DNA of 64,000 bases from Vibrio sp. UBA2441 (GCA_002342685.1 DDQN01000055.1:1-64000), one strand, 5' to 3'; shown: positions 16,680 through 26,582, counted from the stretch's first letter. The notes: generated by a model not told the origin, from the sequence alone. Program-made: numbers and translations.

Positions 16680-18791
16680 CTAGCGTTGATAAACAGAATT
16701 TAGAATAGCATTGTCTGACATATACCAGTCTTGCCCTTGTAAACCGGCACTTTCGGCGAACTCAGCAAACATTGGATAGGCATGAAGCAAATCGACTCTT
16801 TCTTGAGGCCATTGCCACTCTTGGGGAATGAGAAGTGCCCATGGAAGATTATTTTCGGTTTTAAAGTAAGTGCCCGTTGATGGGTCACTGGCATCGTCAC
16901 CTAACTGCCACATTTGCGCACCGTTAAACTTTTCGGTTGGAGCCTGATCCGGAAGGTGTACTTCCCATGTTCTTCCCGGTTGAAAGGGTAACTCTTCACC
17001 ATGGTAATAGTGTGGAGTAGCAAAAATAAAAGGGTCGTACGGCATTGCCATAATCTCTGAAGTATCTGCACCTGGTGTTAGAGTGATATGCAGATCGAAG
17101 TTAAAAGTTTCACTCTCTTTGCAACCAGCCAAGGTCCGAAAATAGTCGCATTGCACACCTTTTTTGTTGGTCAAATCTTCAGCGATAATAAAAATAGCTT
17201 CGTTAGAATCGGACTCTAATCCACTGTGCTGTAAAAGTTGGTTATTGTGGTACTGTCGGGAAAGGCTGCTATCAACATCAGAACGTAGCAAGCCAGCTAA
17301 TCGTATAGCAAAACCACTATGATAATCTGAACCTAACGCAGCTATTCGTCCTTGAATAAAAGATTTTTGAATGACATTCTCTTTGAGCACTTCTGTGATG
17401 CGATAGTGTATAACTACATCATTCATATCGTAGTCTGCGGTGTGAGGCCAGTTATCTTCAAAAGCAACCGTTGCGTATCCGGTTGCATCTGGATAGTAAC
17501 GAACAGTAATGCCTTGTGACGTTACTACAACTTGATAATCTTCAACTTCCCCGGAAGTTGCTCCGCCTGTGGGAGACAGACCAGATTGTTGACTAAAGCG
17601 GAACCGACACCAAGTCATGCCTTCTACGGCATTTAGATCAACATTGAAGACAAGGGTATTGACTCCGGCACTCAGGGTTACATCCTGAATAACTTGCTCG
17701 CCATCATCAAGAAAATCGCCATCCTGATTCCAGTCAAACCAACCGCTTAATTGTCCTTCGGTTGAGGCTTGAACCCTTATCATTGAGTCCAATCCAGTCT
17801 GTAACGTGGTCACAAAATCGATACCATCTTCGTCATTTATTCCGCTGGAATTATCACTTAATGGTGAAATCTGACCATCCTGTTCTCCATCTGGTTGGGT
17901 GTTACCTAACCATGTTAGGTTATCGAGTTGATGTCTTGGGCCATTGTTTTCCAAGGTTGTACCGTAGCTATCGGGTGCGTCGCCAAAATCTATGTTGGAA
18001 TCTTCATCAATTACCGGTGCTTGTGCACACCTCGCACCATCGTTTTGATTCGATGCAGGGCCGTCAGCGAATTTAATTGCAGGGACAATACCGTTGGCGA
18101 TTTTATTCTCATCGGCTAGGTCTATTCGATAAATCTGGCCATCCTGATTTCGGGAGACATAGTAATAACCGTTTACGTCGAAATAACCCGCACCAAATGT
18201 GCCTAATTCGCCAGTGTCTCCTATAGTAATCGACTCTCCTGTTTCGGTATTAAATTCATGAAGTACACCAGAAAGATTATCAATCCCATAGAGTTTATTG
18301 TTGCCCGGATGGAAGGCAAAATCAGTGAGATTAACATTAGCGGTGGAGCTGATTTGCTCGACAACAAGCGTTGACGATGCGTTTGAGTCTAAGGGGGTGA
18401 GATCAATGCGAAACAGCCCTTTGCTTTTACGGTAAAGATAATAATATTTGTTGTAAACATCGCCGACATAAAATGTATGATCAGTAGGTAATCCACTGGT
18501 ATTGACGATCTCAGCGACAAAATCTTTACCTAATCGAACAATACGTTTTTCGGTTGTATCGTAACCAAAAATATAACGGCTATCAAAGTCAAAACCGACA
18601 CCATTAATATTTCCGCCTATTCCGGTATCTCCCTGAAGTAGGTCGGTATTACCCGTCACTAAGTTAACACCATACACCTGAACAGGTTTTGACTGGAACA
18701 AATAGGCTTTACTGGGGCATGTATCAAACGGTGCTGCAAAAACAAGAGCAGACTGTATCCAGCATAAGCTTAAAATAAGTAGTCGGTTCAT
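16680..18791 (-). CDS. Secreted GEVED/LruC-domain protein
   Basis: 703 residues with a signal peptide (about 1-19). The N-terminal 250 residues look like a beta-propeller-like repeat region (repeated YGxD, GNTDLLQGDTG, GFDFDSRYIFGYD). Then comes a GEVED domain (about 265-425: FGDAPDSYGT, GWFDWNQDGDF, SGEVEDYQV) and a LruC-type C-terminal domain (about 430-690: FEDNWPHTADYDMNDVV). Asp-rich DxDxDG-like stretches suggest calcium binding. It is surface or extracellular. It lies 82 bases downstream of the syp-like genes on the same strand, so a biofilm-matrix role is a reasonable guess. Confidence 0.82.
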   Translation of the reverse strand: MNRLLILSLCWIQSALVFAAPFDTCPSKAYLFQSKPVQVYGVNLVTGNTDLLQGDTGIGGNINGVGFDFDSRYIFGYDTTEKRIVRLGKDFVAEIVNTSGLPTDHTFYVGDVYNKYYYLYRKSKGLFRIDLTPLDSNASSTLVVEQISSTANVNLTDFAFHPGNNKLYGIDNLSGVLHEFNTETGESITIGDTGELGTFGAGYFDVNGYYYVSRNQDGQIYRIDLADENKIANGIVPAIKFADGPASNQNDGARCAQAPVIDEDSNIDFGDAPDSYGTTLENNGPRHQLDNLTWLGNTQPDGEQDGQISPLSDNSSGINDEDGIDFVTTLQTGLDSMIRVQASTEGQLSGWFDWNQDGDFLDDGEQVIQDVTLSAGVNTLVFNVDLNAVEGMTWCRFRFSQQSGLSPTGGATSGEVEDYQVVVTSQGITVRYYPDATGYATVAFEDNWPHTADYDMNDVVIHYRITEVLKENVIQKSFIQGRIAALGSDYHSGFAIRLAGLLRSDVDSSLSRQYHNNQLLQHSGLESDSNEAIFIIAEDLTNKKGVQCDYFRTLAGCKESETFNFDLHITLTPGADTSEIMAMPYDPFIFATPHYYHGEELPFQPGRTWEVHLPDQAPTEKFNGAQMWQLGDDASDPSTGTYFKTENNLPWALLIPQEWQWPQERVDLLHAYPMFAEFAESAGLQGQDWYMSDNAILNSVYQR

Positions 18792-18873
18792 TTAATTATC
18801 CCTATTTGGTGTCCGTTATACTAGATAATACAAAGCACGTGCCATTTTTATTCTTTTTAAAAACAAAAGGTTA

Positions 18874-20160
18874 TCAAGTCTTTGAAGGTGAGTTTTCAAT
18901 TTGAGTATCAGAATGAGAATTTGCCGAGAGGGTTGGCATTAAGGTACTACGGCTCGATCGATGCAGATGAAGCAGAGCTTTTGCTATCAAGCCTACTTGT
19001 TGTGTGCAAACCTTAAGAAATGGAGGAAAGTGCAGTGGCGAGCTAAGCGACGAATCATAGGTTGTTTCCAATGCATTGATATAATGTTGAAGCGAAAATG
19101 CCGTTTGTACTCTGCGGCGGGCATTCATACCTAATGTTAATTTAAAAGACGAAGATTGCTTGAGCAGACTAATGTGAGCCGCAATGGTGGTTGCGTCGCG
19201 TTTTGAATAAAGCAGTGCCGATTTTTTATGGCTTACAATCTCTGGAATGCCACCTGTATGGGGTGCAACAATAGCGAGTCCTGCTAACGCCGCTTCTGCG
19301 ATAACTAATCCAAACGCTTCACTTTGTGCTCCGCTAACAAAAACATCAGCATCGCTGTTAAGCCAGCTCATTACGTTTGTCTGTTCTCCGGCAAAGTGAA
19401 TATTACCCGCGATATTTAGCTGCTTTGCAAGCGCAATGAGCGAGCTGTGTTCCGGACCATCACCGATAATGAGTAAATGGATATTTGGATCATTGGAAAT
19501 CAATTGTTTGGTGGCTTGAATCAATAAATCAATGCCTTTTCTTTTAATCAAAGAGCCTACCGTAACCATTAGAAAACAGTCTTCATTTAATCCTAGATGT
19601 TGCTTAACGCTCATTTTACAGGTTGGAGTCTTGGGTACGGTCTCGATTCCATTATGGATCACCGTTAAGCGTTCAGAGCTATAACCGTCCTTAAGCAGTT
19701 GTTTACTGACAGCATGGCTAACGGTGATGATATGCGGAGATAGGTGAAAGCCAAGCGTTGAACGATCTCTCAGCGGGTAATCACTGTGCAAATGAAGCAG
19801 CATGGGGATGTTGAATAATCGGGATATTAGCCACATCCACTGACAGGGTGCGCCGCTATTAACGTGAATAAGTTCAATGTTATGAGTACGAATTAGTGTT
19901 CCCGCCAGGTAGAGCAGTTTGAACCAATTAAATAGAGCAAATTTTGGTTTCGTCCAACCAAATAAAAGGGTAAACCGGGAATGTTTAGCGGAAATATTGT
20001 TATCTCGCATTTGTTGGTAGAGTGCTCTGTTATTGGTCCAGACAAAGGGAGTGAATCGATTCTTGTCGATGTTATTTACTGCATCGATAAGGCAGCGTTC
20101 ACTGCCTCTTATCCAGTTATCCCCGTAGTGAACAAAAAGAATGTTTTTAGATGTTTTCAT
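18874..20160 (-). CDS. Family 4 glycosyltransferase, extra gene at the end of the syp-like locus
   Basis: 428 residues, GT-B fold. The C-terminal EX7E motif is SEAFGLVIAEAALAG, followed by PHTGGIPEIV. The glycine-rich N-terminal part (VHYGDNWIRGSERCL) fits a GT4 enzyme. The ATG directly follows the sypR stop (TAA-ATG), so it is cotranslated with sypR. V. fischeri sypR is, to my knowledge, the last syp gene, so this is an addition, or a relocated replacement for the missing sypJ. Confidence 0.85.
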   Translation of the reverse strand: MKTSKNILFVHYGDNWIRGSERCLIDAVNNIDKNRFTPFVWTNNRALYQQMRDNNISAKHSRFTLLFGWTKPKFALFNWFKLLYLAGTLIRTHNIELIHVNSGAPCQWMWLISRLFNIPMLLHLHSDYPLRDRSTLGFHLSPHIITVSHAVSKQLLKDGYSSERLTVIHNGIETVPKTPTCKMSVKQHLGLNEDCFLMVTVGSLIKRKGIDLLIQATKQLISNDPNIHLLIIGDGPEHSSLIALAKQLNIAGNIHFAGEQTNVMSWLNSDADVFVSGAQSEAFGLVIAEAALAGLAIVAPHTGGIPEIVSHKKSALLYSKRDATTIAAHISLLKQSSSFKLTLGMNARRRVQTAFSLQHYINALETTYDSSLSSPLHFPPFLKVCTQQVGLIAKALLHLHRSSRSTLMPTLSANSHSDTQIENSPSKT

Positions 20161-20802
20161 TTATTGGCCCCTCCCATTAACAACCACAGCGATGGTGCGG
20201 AAAAGGATAGTCATATCCATATGTAACCATTTGAAATAAGAGCAGAATGAGAGCGCATAACTATGATCAAAAGCAACCTTACGTCTCACGTCGTCAATGC
20301 AGGTATCGTAACCCTGATTTACTTGGGCCAGTCCGGTGATTCCCGGTAATACGCCATAGGTACGGTCGGCAAAAAACGGGATGGCATTTTCTAGCTTTTG
20401 ATAAAAACCCGGGCGTTCTGGACGGGGGCCAATCAGAGACATCTCTCCTCGAATGACGTTGATGAGTTGCGGTATTTCGTCGATACGGGTTTTACGCATA
20501 AAACGTCCTACAGGGGTGATTCTGGGGTCATTTTCTGTTGCCCATTTTGCCCCCGAAAGTGTCTCTGCGTCTTGATACATGGTGCGAAATTTAATAATTT
20601 GGAAAAGTACAATTTTCGTCGAGCTACTCTTTCCGACCCTTAACTGGTGGTAAAGAACGGGCCCTTTGGAAGTAAGCTTGATAGCACAGGCAATAAAAGG
20701 GATAAAAGGCAAAACAATAAGCAATGAAATAGAGGCAATTAACAGGTCTAATATACGTTTGGTTAACGTTATTCTGTGTAGGTTATTTGTGTTGGCAGAC
20801 AT
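20161..20802 (-). CDS. sypR: Initiating sugar-phosphate transferase (SypR-like)
   Basis: 213 residues, the short catalytic form of the bacterial sugar transferase family (PglC/WbaP C-terminal type). One N-terminal membrane helix (about 12-40) is followed by KFRTM, the catalytic block RKTRIDEIPQLINVIRGEMS, and IGPRPERPGF. It loads the first sugar-1-phosphate on undecaprenyl phosphate. It lies 9 bases downstream of sypQ. Confidence 0.9.
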   Translation of the reverse strand: MSANTNNLHRITLTKRILDLLIASISLLIVLPFIPFIACAIKLTSKGPVLYHQLRVGKSSSTKIVLFQIIKFRTMYQDAETLSGAKWATENDPRITPVGRFMRKTRIDEIPQLINVIRGEMSLIGPRPERPGFYQKLENAIPFFADRTYGVLPGITGLAQVNQGYDTCIDDVRRKVAFDHSYALSFCSYFKWLHMDMTILFRTIAVVVNGRGQ

Positions 20803-20811
20803 AGTAATTCC

Positions 20812-21999
20812 TTAGTGATTAACACGTTTCCATCTTCTGTTTTCGAGGCCCATCAGGTATCGTAATCCACCAATGAAATTGGCTAGATGCCCGGAGAGTA
20901 GGTAGGTGATCAAAGTGATCAGAGTATTCACTTGAAATTTAGGATTTAGGTAGCAGGTTAAAGCAGCGGTATAAAGAGTGAGTTGCAATATGAGTAACGT
21001 CAAAAATATCAGGTTTTGAGACAGCAATACTGAACTGGTCAAGCAAGCAAGCATAAGGTAAGGCGTTAATAATCGTAGCCCTTTACCAGAGAAAAAAGCA
21101 AACGCAACGCCCATGTAGCGGGGGCCAAAAAGTGTCCAAAGTTGAAGCGCCTGCTGCATGTTGCCCGCAGATATCCGCAGACGTCGTTTAAAATCATCAT
21201 TCTGACTGCTAGGTTCAAGTTCAAGTGCAACCATATTAGGGTCGTAATGTGCAGAGAACCCTTGTTTCACAATTTGCATTGGCAATATAAAGTCATCATT
21301 GATGGTATTGTTCGCAAGCGGTTGAAAAAGATGTCGGCGGAATAAATAAAACGCACCATGAGAACCTAGTGTTGAGCCTAGGGTAGTTTCTGCTTTTTTT
21401 ATCTGGCTTTGGTACTTCCAGTATTTTTCTTCTCCCTTATTGGTTGTACTGAATAATTGATAACAAGGATTAACAACCCCGATATTCTGGTTATTGAAGT
21501 GTTCAGCGGCTATCAACAGGGCATCTACCGATATGAGTGCGGAAACGTCACTTAATCCGACGATATCGCTGACAATATCTCTCATCGAATCATTAATGAC
21601 GGCGACTTTTCCTCGGTTCAAATGGTGGCTGATGATTTCGAAATGTGTATCCGAACAGACCGCCTCCTGAATAGTTTTATGCGCTAAAAGTACGGTTTCA
21701 TCAGTACAGCCATCACTGACAATGATGATTCTTAATTTATCTCTAGGATAATCCAGACAAGCCAAATTTCGGATTTTGTCCTGAATCCAACGAGCTTCAT
21801 TGTAAGCGGGGACCAGTATAGTAATACTGGGTAAAGAAAGGTCCTTGCCCTGATTTTTATATTTTCTCGCCCGAACTTTAATTAAAGGCAGAGGATGTGT
21901 TTTTGCATACCATTTTAATAAAACAGGGTATCCCGCATGATGATAAATAATCAAAATGACACTTAACGTAAACAGGACAATTAAAAGAAGATCAATCAT
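20812..21999 (-). CDS. sypQ: Membrane glycosyltransferase family 2 (SypQ-like)
   Basis: 395 residues. An N-terminal membrane helix, a GT-A catalytic domain (ITILVPAYNEARWIQ at about 55-70, IIIVSDGCTDET, NDDFILPMQI) and a cluster of C-terminal membrane helices (about 295-375). The RRLRISAGNMQQ block occupies the position of the acceptor-side QxxRW motif of processive family-2 enzymes. The start overlaps the sypP stop as ATGA. Confidence 0.87.
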   Translation of the reverse strand: MIDLLLIVLFTLSVILIIYHHAGYPVLLKWYAKTHPLPLIKVRARKYKNQGKDLSLPSITILVPAYNEARWIQDKIRNLACLDYPRDKLRIIIVSDGCTDETVLLAHKTIQEAVCSDTHFEIISHHLNRGKVAVINDSMRDIVSDIVGLSDVSALISVDALLIAAEHFNNQNIGVVNPCYQLFSTTNKGEEKYWKYQSQIKKAETTLGSTLGSHGAFYLFRRHLFQPLANNTINDDFILPMQIVKQGFSAHYDPNMVALELEPSSQNDDFKRRLRISAGNMQQALQLWTLFGPRYMGVAFAFFSGKGLRLLTPYLMLACLTSSVLLSQNLIFLTLLILQLTLYTAALTCYLNPKFQVNTLITLITYLLSGHLANFIGGLRYLMGLENRRWKRVNH

Positions 22000-23102
22000 G
22001 CGAGTGCTCCCATAGCTAAATCCTCATAGGCGCGAACCATTTGACGAATGTCGTTATTTTTAACCACGAACTCTCTTGGCAGCAGAGTTAAGTCGCGGTC
22101 AAACATTTTGTTTATTGCTAGAGCCATTATTTCAGTATCCTCTGGTGGAATAAGGTTTCCAGTCACAGGGCATACCGCTTCTGAGCTGGCGCCAACATCA
22201 GTAACTAAAGCGGGAATGTTACATGCCTGAGCTTCGAGTGGAGACAAGGGAAAACCTTCAAAGCGGGAAGGAAGACAGAATAAATCGAGAGCCTGATAAA
22301 AACGTGGCATATCTTCGACTAAACCCAGAAAGCGGACGCGGTGTTGTAATCCTAACCGATGCACCTTTTTTTCCAATGCAAGCCGTTGCGAGCCTTCTCC
22401 TGCGATAACCGCCAAGGTATCGTCAGCAAGGTTCATTACTGCATTAATAAAGATGTCATGCCCCTTAATTCGCTCTAATCTTCCCGCGGTACCAACAATT
22501 TTCTTATCCATTGGCAGGTCAAATAATTCGCGGGCTAACTGTCTGGAACCCGGTTTAAATTTCTTACAATCAACGCCATTCTTTATAACGATGCTATTGG
22601 TATAGGAAAAACAAGATGTGAGCTTTTCTTCAACATGAGTAGCGTCTGCGACTAAGGTGGGTTTTGCGACCTTGAGAACGAGCCCTTGTAAACGAACATG
22701 TTTGTTATCGTTTAAGTGCCAGGCATCGTGTTCTGTATGAATCCTAACCGGAACGCCTGCGATTCGTGCAGCATATCCAGCATAGAGAAGGGGTCCAATA
22801 TGGTGAGTGTGAACAACATCCGGACGTACTCCATTAAAAGCTCTTATTAAGGTGAGAACCAGGCCTAGCTGGACACCAGGTGTTTTTTCCAGAAATACGA
22901 TTTTATCCTGAATTTGTTTCAATCTAGGCCAGTTGGTGAGTGCTTGTTGCTTATTGCCTTCGAGGCTAACAATGAGTACTTGATCGTTTGGATGAGCAAA
23001 ATGGAGCAAATCTAACGCCAGACTTTCTATCCCTCCCGGCGCTAAATGTTGAACCACGTGGATAACTTTTCTACATTTTCTGTGAGATGGCGAGTGATTC
23101 AT
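21996..23102 (-). CDS. sypP: Family 4 glycosyltransferase (SypP-like)
   Basis: 368 residues, GT-B fold: HVVQHLAPGGIESLALDL N-terminal loop, VGTAGRLERIKGHDIFI, and EX7E motif FEGFPLSPLEAQ. A Shine-Dalgarno AAGGA lies 8 bases before the ATG. It is the first gene of the sypPQR transcript, with its own sigma54 promoter and enhancer box just upstream. Confidence 0.9.
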   Translation of the reverse strand: MNHSPSHRKCRKVIHVVQHLAPGGIESLALDLLHFAHPNDQVLIVSLEGNKQQALTNWPRLKQIQDKIVFLEKTPGVQLGLVLTLIRAFNGVRPDVVHTHHIGPLLYAGYAARIAGVPVRIHTEHDAWHLNDNKHVRLQGLVLKVAKPTLVADATHVEEKLTSCFSYTNSIVIKNGVDCKKFKPGSRQLARELFDLPMDKKIVGTAGRLERIKGHDIFINAVMNLADDTLAVIAGEGSQRLALEKKVHRLGLQHRVRFLGLVEDMPRFYQALDLFCLPSRFEGFPLSPLEAQACNIPALVTDVGASSEAVCPVTGNLIPPEDTEIMALAINKMFDRDLTLLPREFVVKNNDIRQMVRAYEDLAMGALA

Positions 23103-23143
23103 AATCGTATCCTTACGTGAGTAAATGAAACTTTAGATTCAAA

Positions 23144-23161
23144 TTGCAGAAAGTGTGCCAG
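23144..23161 (-). promoter_or_regulatory. Sigma54 promoter of sypP
   Basis: On the minus strand TGGCAC-ACTTT-CTGCA, a near-perfect match to TGGCAC-N5-TTGCA with GG and GC at the right spacing. It lies about 45 bases from the sypP ATG, with a SypG-type enhancer box about 67 bases further upstream. Confidence 0.85.
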
Positions 23162-23218
23162 ATTTAATTTTCAGTAATTTCAATGCTTTAGCTTTGTATT
23201 GGCGTGGGTTTTATGGTG

Positions 23219-23233
23219 TTCTTATTTTGAGAA
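23219..23233. promoter_or_regulatory. SypG enhancer-like box upstream of sypP
   Basis: TTCTTATTTTGAGAA is a 15-base palindrome like the boxes ahead of sypA and sypI, with one change (T for C in the left arm). Its position upstream of a sigma54 promoter fits an activator-binding site. Confidence 0.7.
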
Positions 23234-23268
23234 TGAAAATGATTCCATTTTGAATTTAGCGTTTGCAG

Positions 23269-24699
23269 TTACGAATGTTTAATTTTTGGAATGACAGTAA
23301 TGACAGGCACGCCAGTTAAAGTACTGAGTTCGTCTTGTCTTCTTATGGTGGTATCGAATAGTTCTAATATTGTTGCGAGTCCGGCACCTAATGCCAACCC
23401 AGAAAATAAGCCTGCTAATATGTAAATGAGCTTTGGCAGATTAATAGGACCGCTTGGTGTAAACGGAAGGTCAATAATCTTAACTCGCTTATTCTGCTCA
23501 AATACACCCAGTGATCCCGTAAGTTGAGCCATTTCATAGCGTTCAACTAATTCGTCATAGAGTCTGCGTTTCAATGCGACATCGCGTTCAAGGTTGTAGA
23601 GCTGTTTGGCATTATCACCAAATCGTTTGGTTTTACTTTCAAGCTCTTCAATCATCAGATGTAAGCTTTTTGTTTCTTCTTTTAAGGCTTCATATTCGCT
23701 TCTGGCAATTTGCAATGACTGCAATTGGGTGATGAGTAATGGTTGTAACCCAGAAACACTCGGTAAACTAACATTACTTGCTATGTCCCAAAGCTTGTCA
23801 CTGGATAGCTCGGGCGTGTCTGTCGCGATAAGTGTTGCTCGCTCGGTTTTCAGTCTTTGCAGAGCCTGCAGTTTTTCCTGAACAGCACTGTGACTGTTTG
23901 TGTATTTTGCTCTTAACAAAGTAAGTTGGCTATGAACGTCGATAATTTCTTCTTCTATTTTACCAACCACCGGGTTGGTTTTAGACAGTTGTTGGTCTAG
24001 TGAGCCTAAGCTTTTCTCTACGCCAGAAAGTCTGGCTTCTTTCTCAGCCAAATTTTGTTTTAGAGATGCTAAACGGTTTAAGCTTTCCTTTTGCATGTCC
24101 GGGGTCATGTTAGGGTTTTTATTTTGATAATCAGCTAAGGCAAATTCAGCGTCATTCAAATTGCTTAAACGTTTATTAATGTGAATGGTTAAAAATTCAG
24201 AAGAGTCTCGGATAGACGAGCGTTCCGGAGCAAGCAACTGCTCTATAAAATGATTACTAACGGATTCAAGCAGGCCTTTCATATTTTCTTTGTCTCTGGA
24301 GCGCAGACGTATTTGTACGAACTCTTTGCCAAGCTGTTGTACAGATAAGCTAGCCGATAATTGCTTAATAATACGTTCTGCTTCAATGCTACTCATTTCT
24401 GGATGAATGAGGTTGTGTTCTTCGGCAACGGAGTGCAATACGTGGCGGCTTTTAAGCAGAGTGCTAAGCGCATTGATGCGTTCTTTAAATCGGGTAGATA
24501 CGGCGATATCCTCTAAAAAGGGGTTCATCTTTGCGGTTTCTTGTACCAGCATACTGGTATGAGACACGTATTGATTTGGTGATAAATAGCTAATAACCGC
24601 GCCGACGAAGGGCATGATAATGATAGGGATAACGATGACATATCTCTGCCGCCATGCCGAGGTCAAAATAAGCAGTATTCGATATTTTAGTTCTGTCAT
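23269..24699 (-). CDS. sypO: Polysaccharide chain-length determinant (SypO-like, Wzz/GumC type)
   Basis: About 476 residues. Membrane helices at both ends (about 20-40 and 435-455) bracket a long periplasmic coiled-coil region with heptad-rich stretches (LNRLASLKQNLAEKEARL). It ends with a short cytoplasmic tail (DTTIRRQDELSTLTGVP). Start chosen at the ATG that overlaps the sypN stop as ATGA, with GGAG before it. It controls the length of the exported polymer together with the SypD ATPase. Confidence 0.88.
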   Translation of the reverse strand: MTELKYRILLILTSAWRQRYVIVIPIIIMPFVGAVISYLSPNQYVSHTSMLVQETAKMNPFLEDIAVSTRFKERINALSTLLKSRHVLHSVAEEHNLIHPEMSSIEAERIIKQLSASLSVQQLGKEFVQIRLRSRDKENMKGLLESVSNHFIEQLLAPERSSIRDSSEFLTIHINKRLSNLNDAEFALADYQNKNPNMTPDMQKESLNRLASLKQNLAEKEARLSGVEKSLGSLDQQLSKTNPVVGKIEEEIIDVHSQLTLLRAKYTNSHSAVQEKLQALQRLKTERATLIATDTPELSSDKLWDIASNVSLPSVSGLQPLLITQLQSLQIARSEYEALKEETKSLHLMIEELESKTKRFGDNAKQLYNLERDVALKRRLYDELVERYEMAQLTGSLGVFEQNKRVKIIDLPFTPSGPINLPKLIYILAGLFSGLALGAGLATILELFDTTIRRQDELSTLTGVPVITVIPKIKHS

Positions 24700-25838
24700 A
24701 AAAGCTCCATTAACCAACTGAGAAACTGACTTCGGTCATCCCAGCTTTGTTGCCGAACAGCGCTGGTTGGTATTTTTGGTGCGGATTTGGCTTTATTGAG
24801 TGAGTCAATAAACTCAGAGGCGCCACTAGCGCAGTGCACGTATTGACGATATGGGGCCAGTGCGGGGAAATCAGTGGTTACAACTGGTTGGCCAGCCGCC
24901 ATGTACTCCATCAGCTTGAGAGGATTACATGAACGAATCTGTTCTGTCAGTTTGAAAGGAAGCATGCTTACGTCCCAATGCTGACAGTAACTAGGAAGCT
25001 TGTCGTGCTGACGAGGGCCCAAATAGTGAACATTATCTCGTTTTGGTAAGGGATTTTTGGATAATGCGATAGGGCCAATAAAAACGAAGTCCCATTCAGG
25101 CAGGGCTTCAGTTACTTGCTCTAGTAGCGGGTAATCTAACCAATTTGATATACTCCCATAGAAACCGGCGATGGGTCTTTTCTGAGTCGTTTTGTTTGAT
25201 GGTAAGTCTTTAGCGCGAGCTGCGGGAGTCGAAAATAGCGCGGTATCGACTCCGTGAGGAAGCAGCTGGGTTTTAAAACCTGGAAACTTAAGCTTAAGCT
25301 TTTCACTGGCAGTGAGAATTAAATCGGCTTTAGTTGCCATTTTAATTTCATGTTCAGATACGGTTTTATGATCGACGCCGGCAAGTGAAGAAAAATCATC
25401 TCCACAATAATATACAACGGCAGACTCACCCAAATGTCCACATAAGTCAGCTGCTGTGGGTAAAGAAGACCAAAGAATGGGCTTCTCTAGTTTAAGTTGT
25501 TCTAATAGTGGGCGAAGCTGAGTTAACATCATATGTTTGGCTACGTTACGGGCAGCGGGTGACTCTGGCGCGGGTATCGTTAGTAAATTGACTTGCTGTA
25601 TATTGTGTTTATCATCGTGTGTTTCGGAGAGCAACCGGTTGTTATTATCAGTGTTAGAGCCGAATCTAAAACATTTATTAATCATCCGCTTACCATCAAT
25701 TAATGACAGGGTGGGTTGACGTAGCCCAATGGAGTTTATCCATACCACTTTACGGTCTGTCGCAAGGCGCCTGATAAGGTGTTGGGTGCTGGATGGAAGA
25801 CCACCAAAGTCTTCAGCAAAAACGATGAGATCATGCAT
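24696..25838 (-). CDS. sypN: Glycosyltransferase (SypN-like)
   Basis: 380 residues, GT-B type: FAEDFGGLPSSTQHLIRRLA at the N-terminus, IAGFYGSISNWLDYPLL in the middle, and C-terminal NPLKLMEYMAAGQPVVTT. Resembles glycosyltransferases that use a putative teichuronic/UDP-sugar donor. Donor sugar unknown. It lies 21 bases after sypM and overlaps sypO by four bases. Confidence 0.82.
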   Translation of the reverse strand: MHDLIVFAEDFGGLPSSTQHLIRRLATDRKVVWINSIGLRQPTLSLIDGKRMINKCFRFGSNTDNNNRLLSETHDDKHNIQQVNLLTIPAPESPAARNVAKHMMLTQLRPLLEQLKLEKPILWSSLPTAADLCGHLGESAVVYYCGDDFSSLAGVDHKTVSEHEIKMATKADLILTASEKLKLKFPGFKTQLLPHGVDTALFSTPAARAKDLPSNKTTQKRPIAGFYGSISNWLDYPLLEQVTEALPEWDFVFIGPIALSKNPLPKRDNVHYLGPRQHDKLPSYCQHWDVSMLPFKLTEQIRSCNPLKLMEYMAAGQPVVTTDFPALAPYRQYVHCASGASEFIDSLNKAKSAPKIPTSAVRQQSWDDRSQFLSWLMELL

Positions 25839-25859
25839 AATATTCTCCTTGTCTCTGAC

Positions 25860-26582
25860 TTAGTTTTGACGATCTTTAATGGATCGAATCACTTTTGCCG
25901 GGTTCCCGGCGGCGAGCACGAAATCTGGCAAATCTTTGGTAACAACACTACCAGTAGCGACAATGGTGCCTTCTCCAATGGTGACTCCTGCTGAAACACT
26001 GACATTACTACCTAACCAAGCGTCTTTTTTGATCCATATTTCACCCACTTGTTCTTCTGTATCCGACATTCCATTGGCTCTGTCGCGAGCATTTAGTGGG
26101 TGCCCTGAGTAGCCAAAGAGAAACGCTCGTCCGGCAATACGAACATTATCTTCAATAATGACTTTACTGCCTGTAGCAATGGTGGTTTGCCAGCCAATGC
26201 CGACGTTATTGCCTATTTCCAATGTTGGCTGCTTGCTGCGAACACGACCAGTAAAGGTTGTTTGCCCTGAGATACGACAATGATCGCCAACGGTTATAGT
26301 CAGTGGCCCTGAGGTGAACGGAATGCCAGAGTAGAGATAGAGGTTTTTACCACAAGATTTTAGCTTTCCTTTGAAGGCAGGAGTGTAAATAAATAATCGG
26401 CTAAAACCAGTGAACAGGGCTGTGAGTAGAGTGAGAGTACAAAGAACGAACTTATTCCAAATCACAGGGGTTGGAATATCGGTGTTGCGGACTTTCTTTA
26501 ACCATAAAAAAAGTTTTTGATACTTCGGGTTGGGATGGTATTGAAGCCAGTTCTTAGTTTTTATTAATGTGCTAGTAATCAT
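25860..26582 (-). CDS. sypM: Hexapeptide-repeat acyltransferase (SypM-like)
   Basis: 240 residues. One membrane-proximal hydrophobic helix (about 47-68) is followed by a left-handed beta-helix built of hexapeptide repeats (VGIGWQ, VIIEDNVRI, VSVSAGVTIGEGTIVATGSVVT) and the terminal AGNPAKVIR typical of sugar O-acetyltransferases. It presumably acetylates the syp-type polymer. First gene after a candidate SypG-controlled promoter. Confidence 0.88.
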   Translation of the reverse strand: MITSTLIKTKNWLQYHPNPKYQKLFLWLKKVRNTDIPTPVIWNKFVLCTLTLLTALFTGFSRLFIYTPAFKGKLKSCGKNLYLYSGIPFTSGPLTITVGDHCRISGQTTFTGRVRSKQPTLEIGNNVGIGWQTTIATGSKVIIEDNVRIAGRAFLFGYSGHPLNARDRANGMSDTEEQVGEIWIKKDAWLGSNVSVSAGVTIGEGTIVATGSVVTKDLPDFVLAAGNPAKVIRSIKDRQN

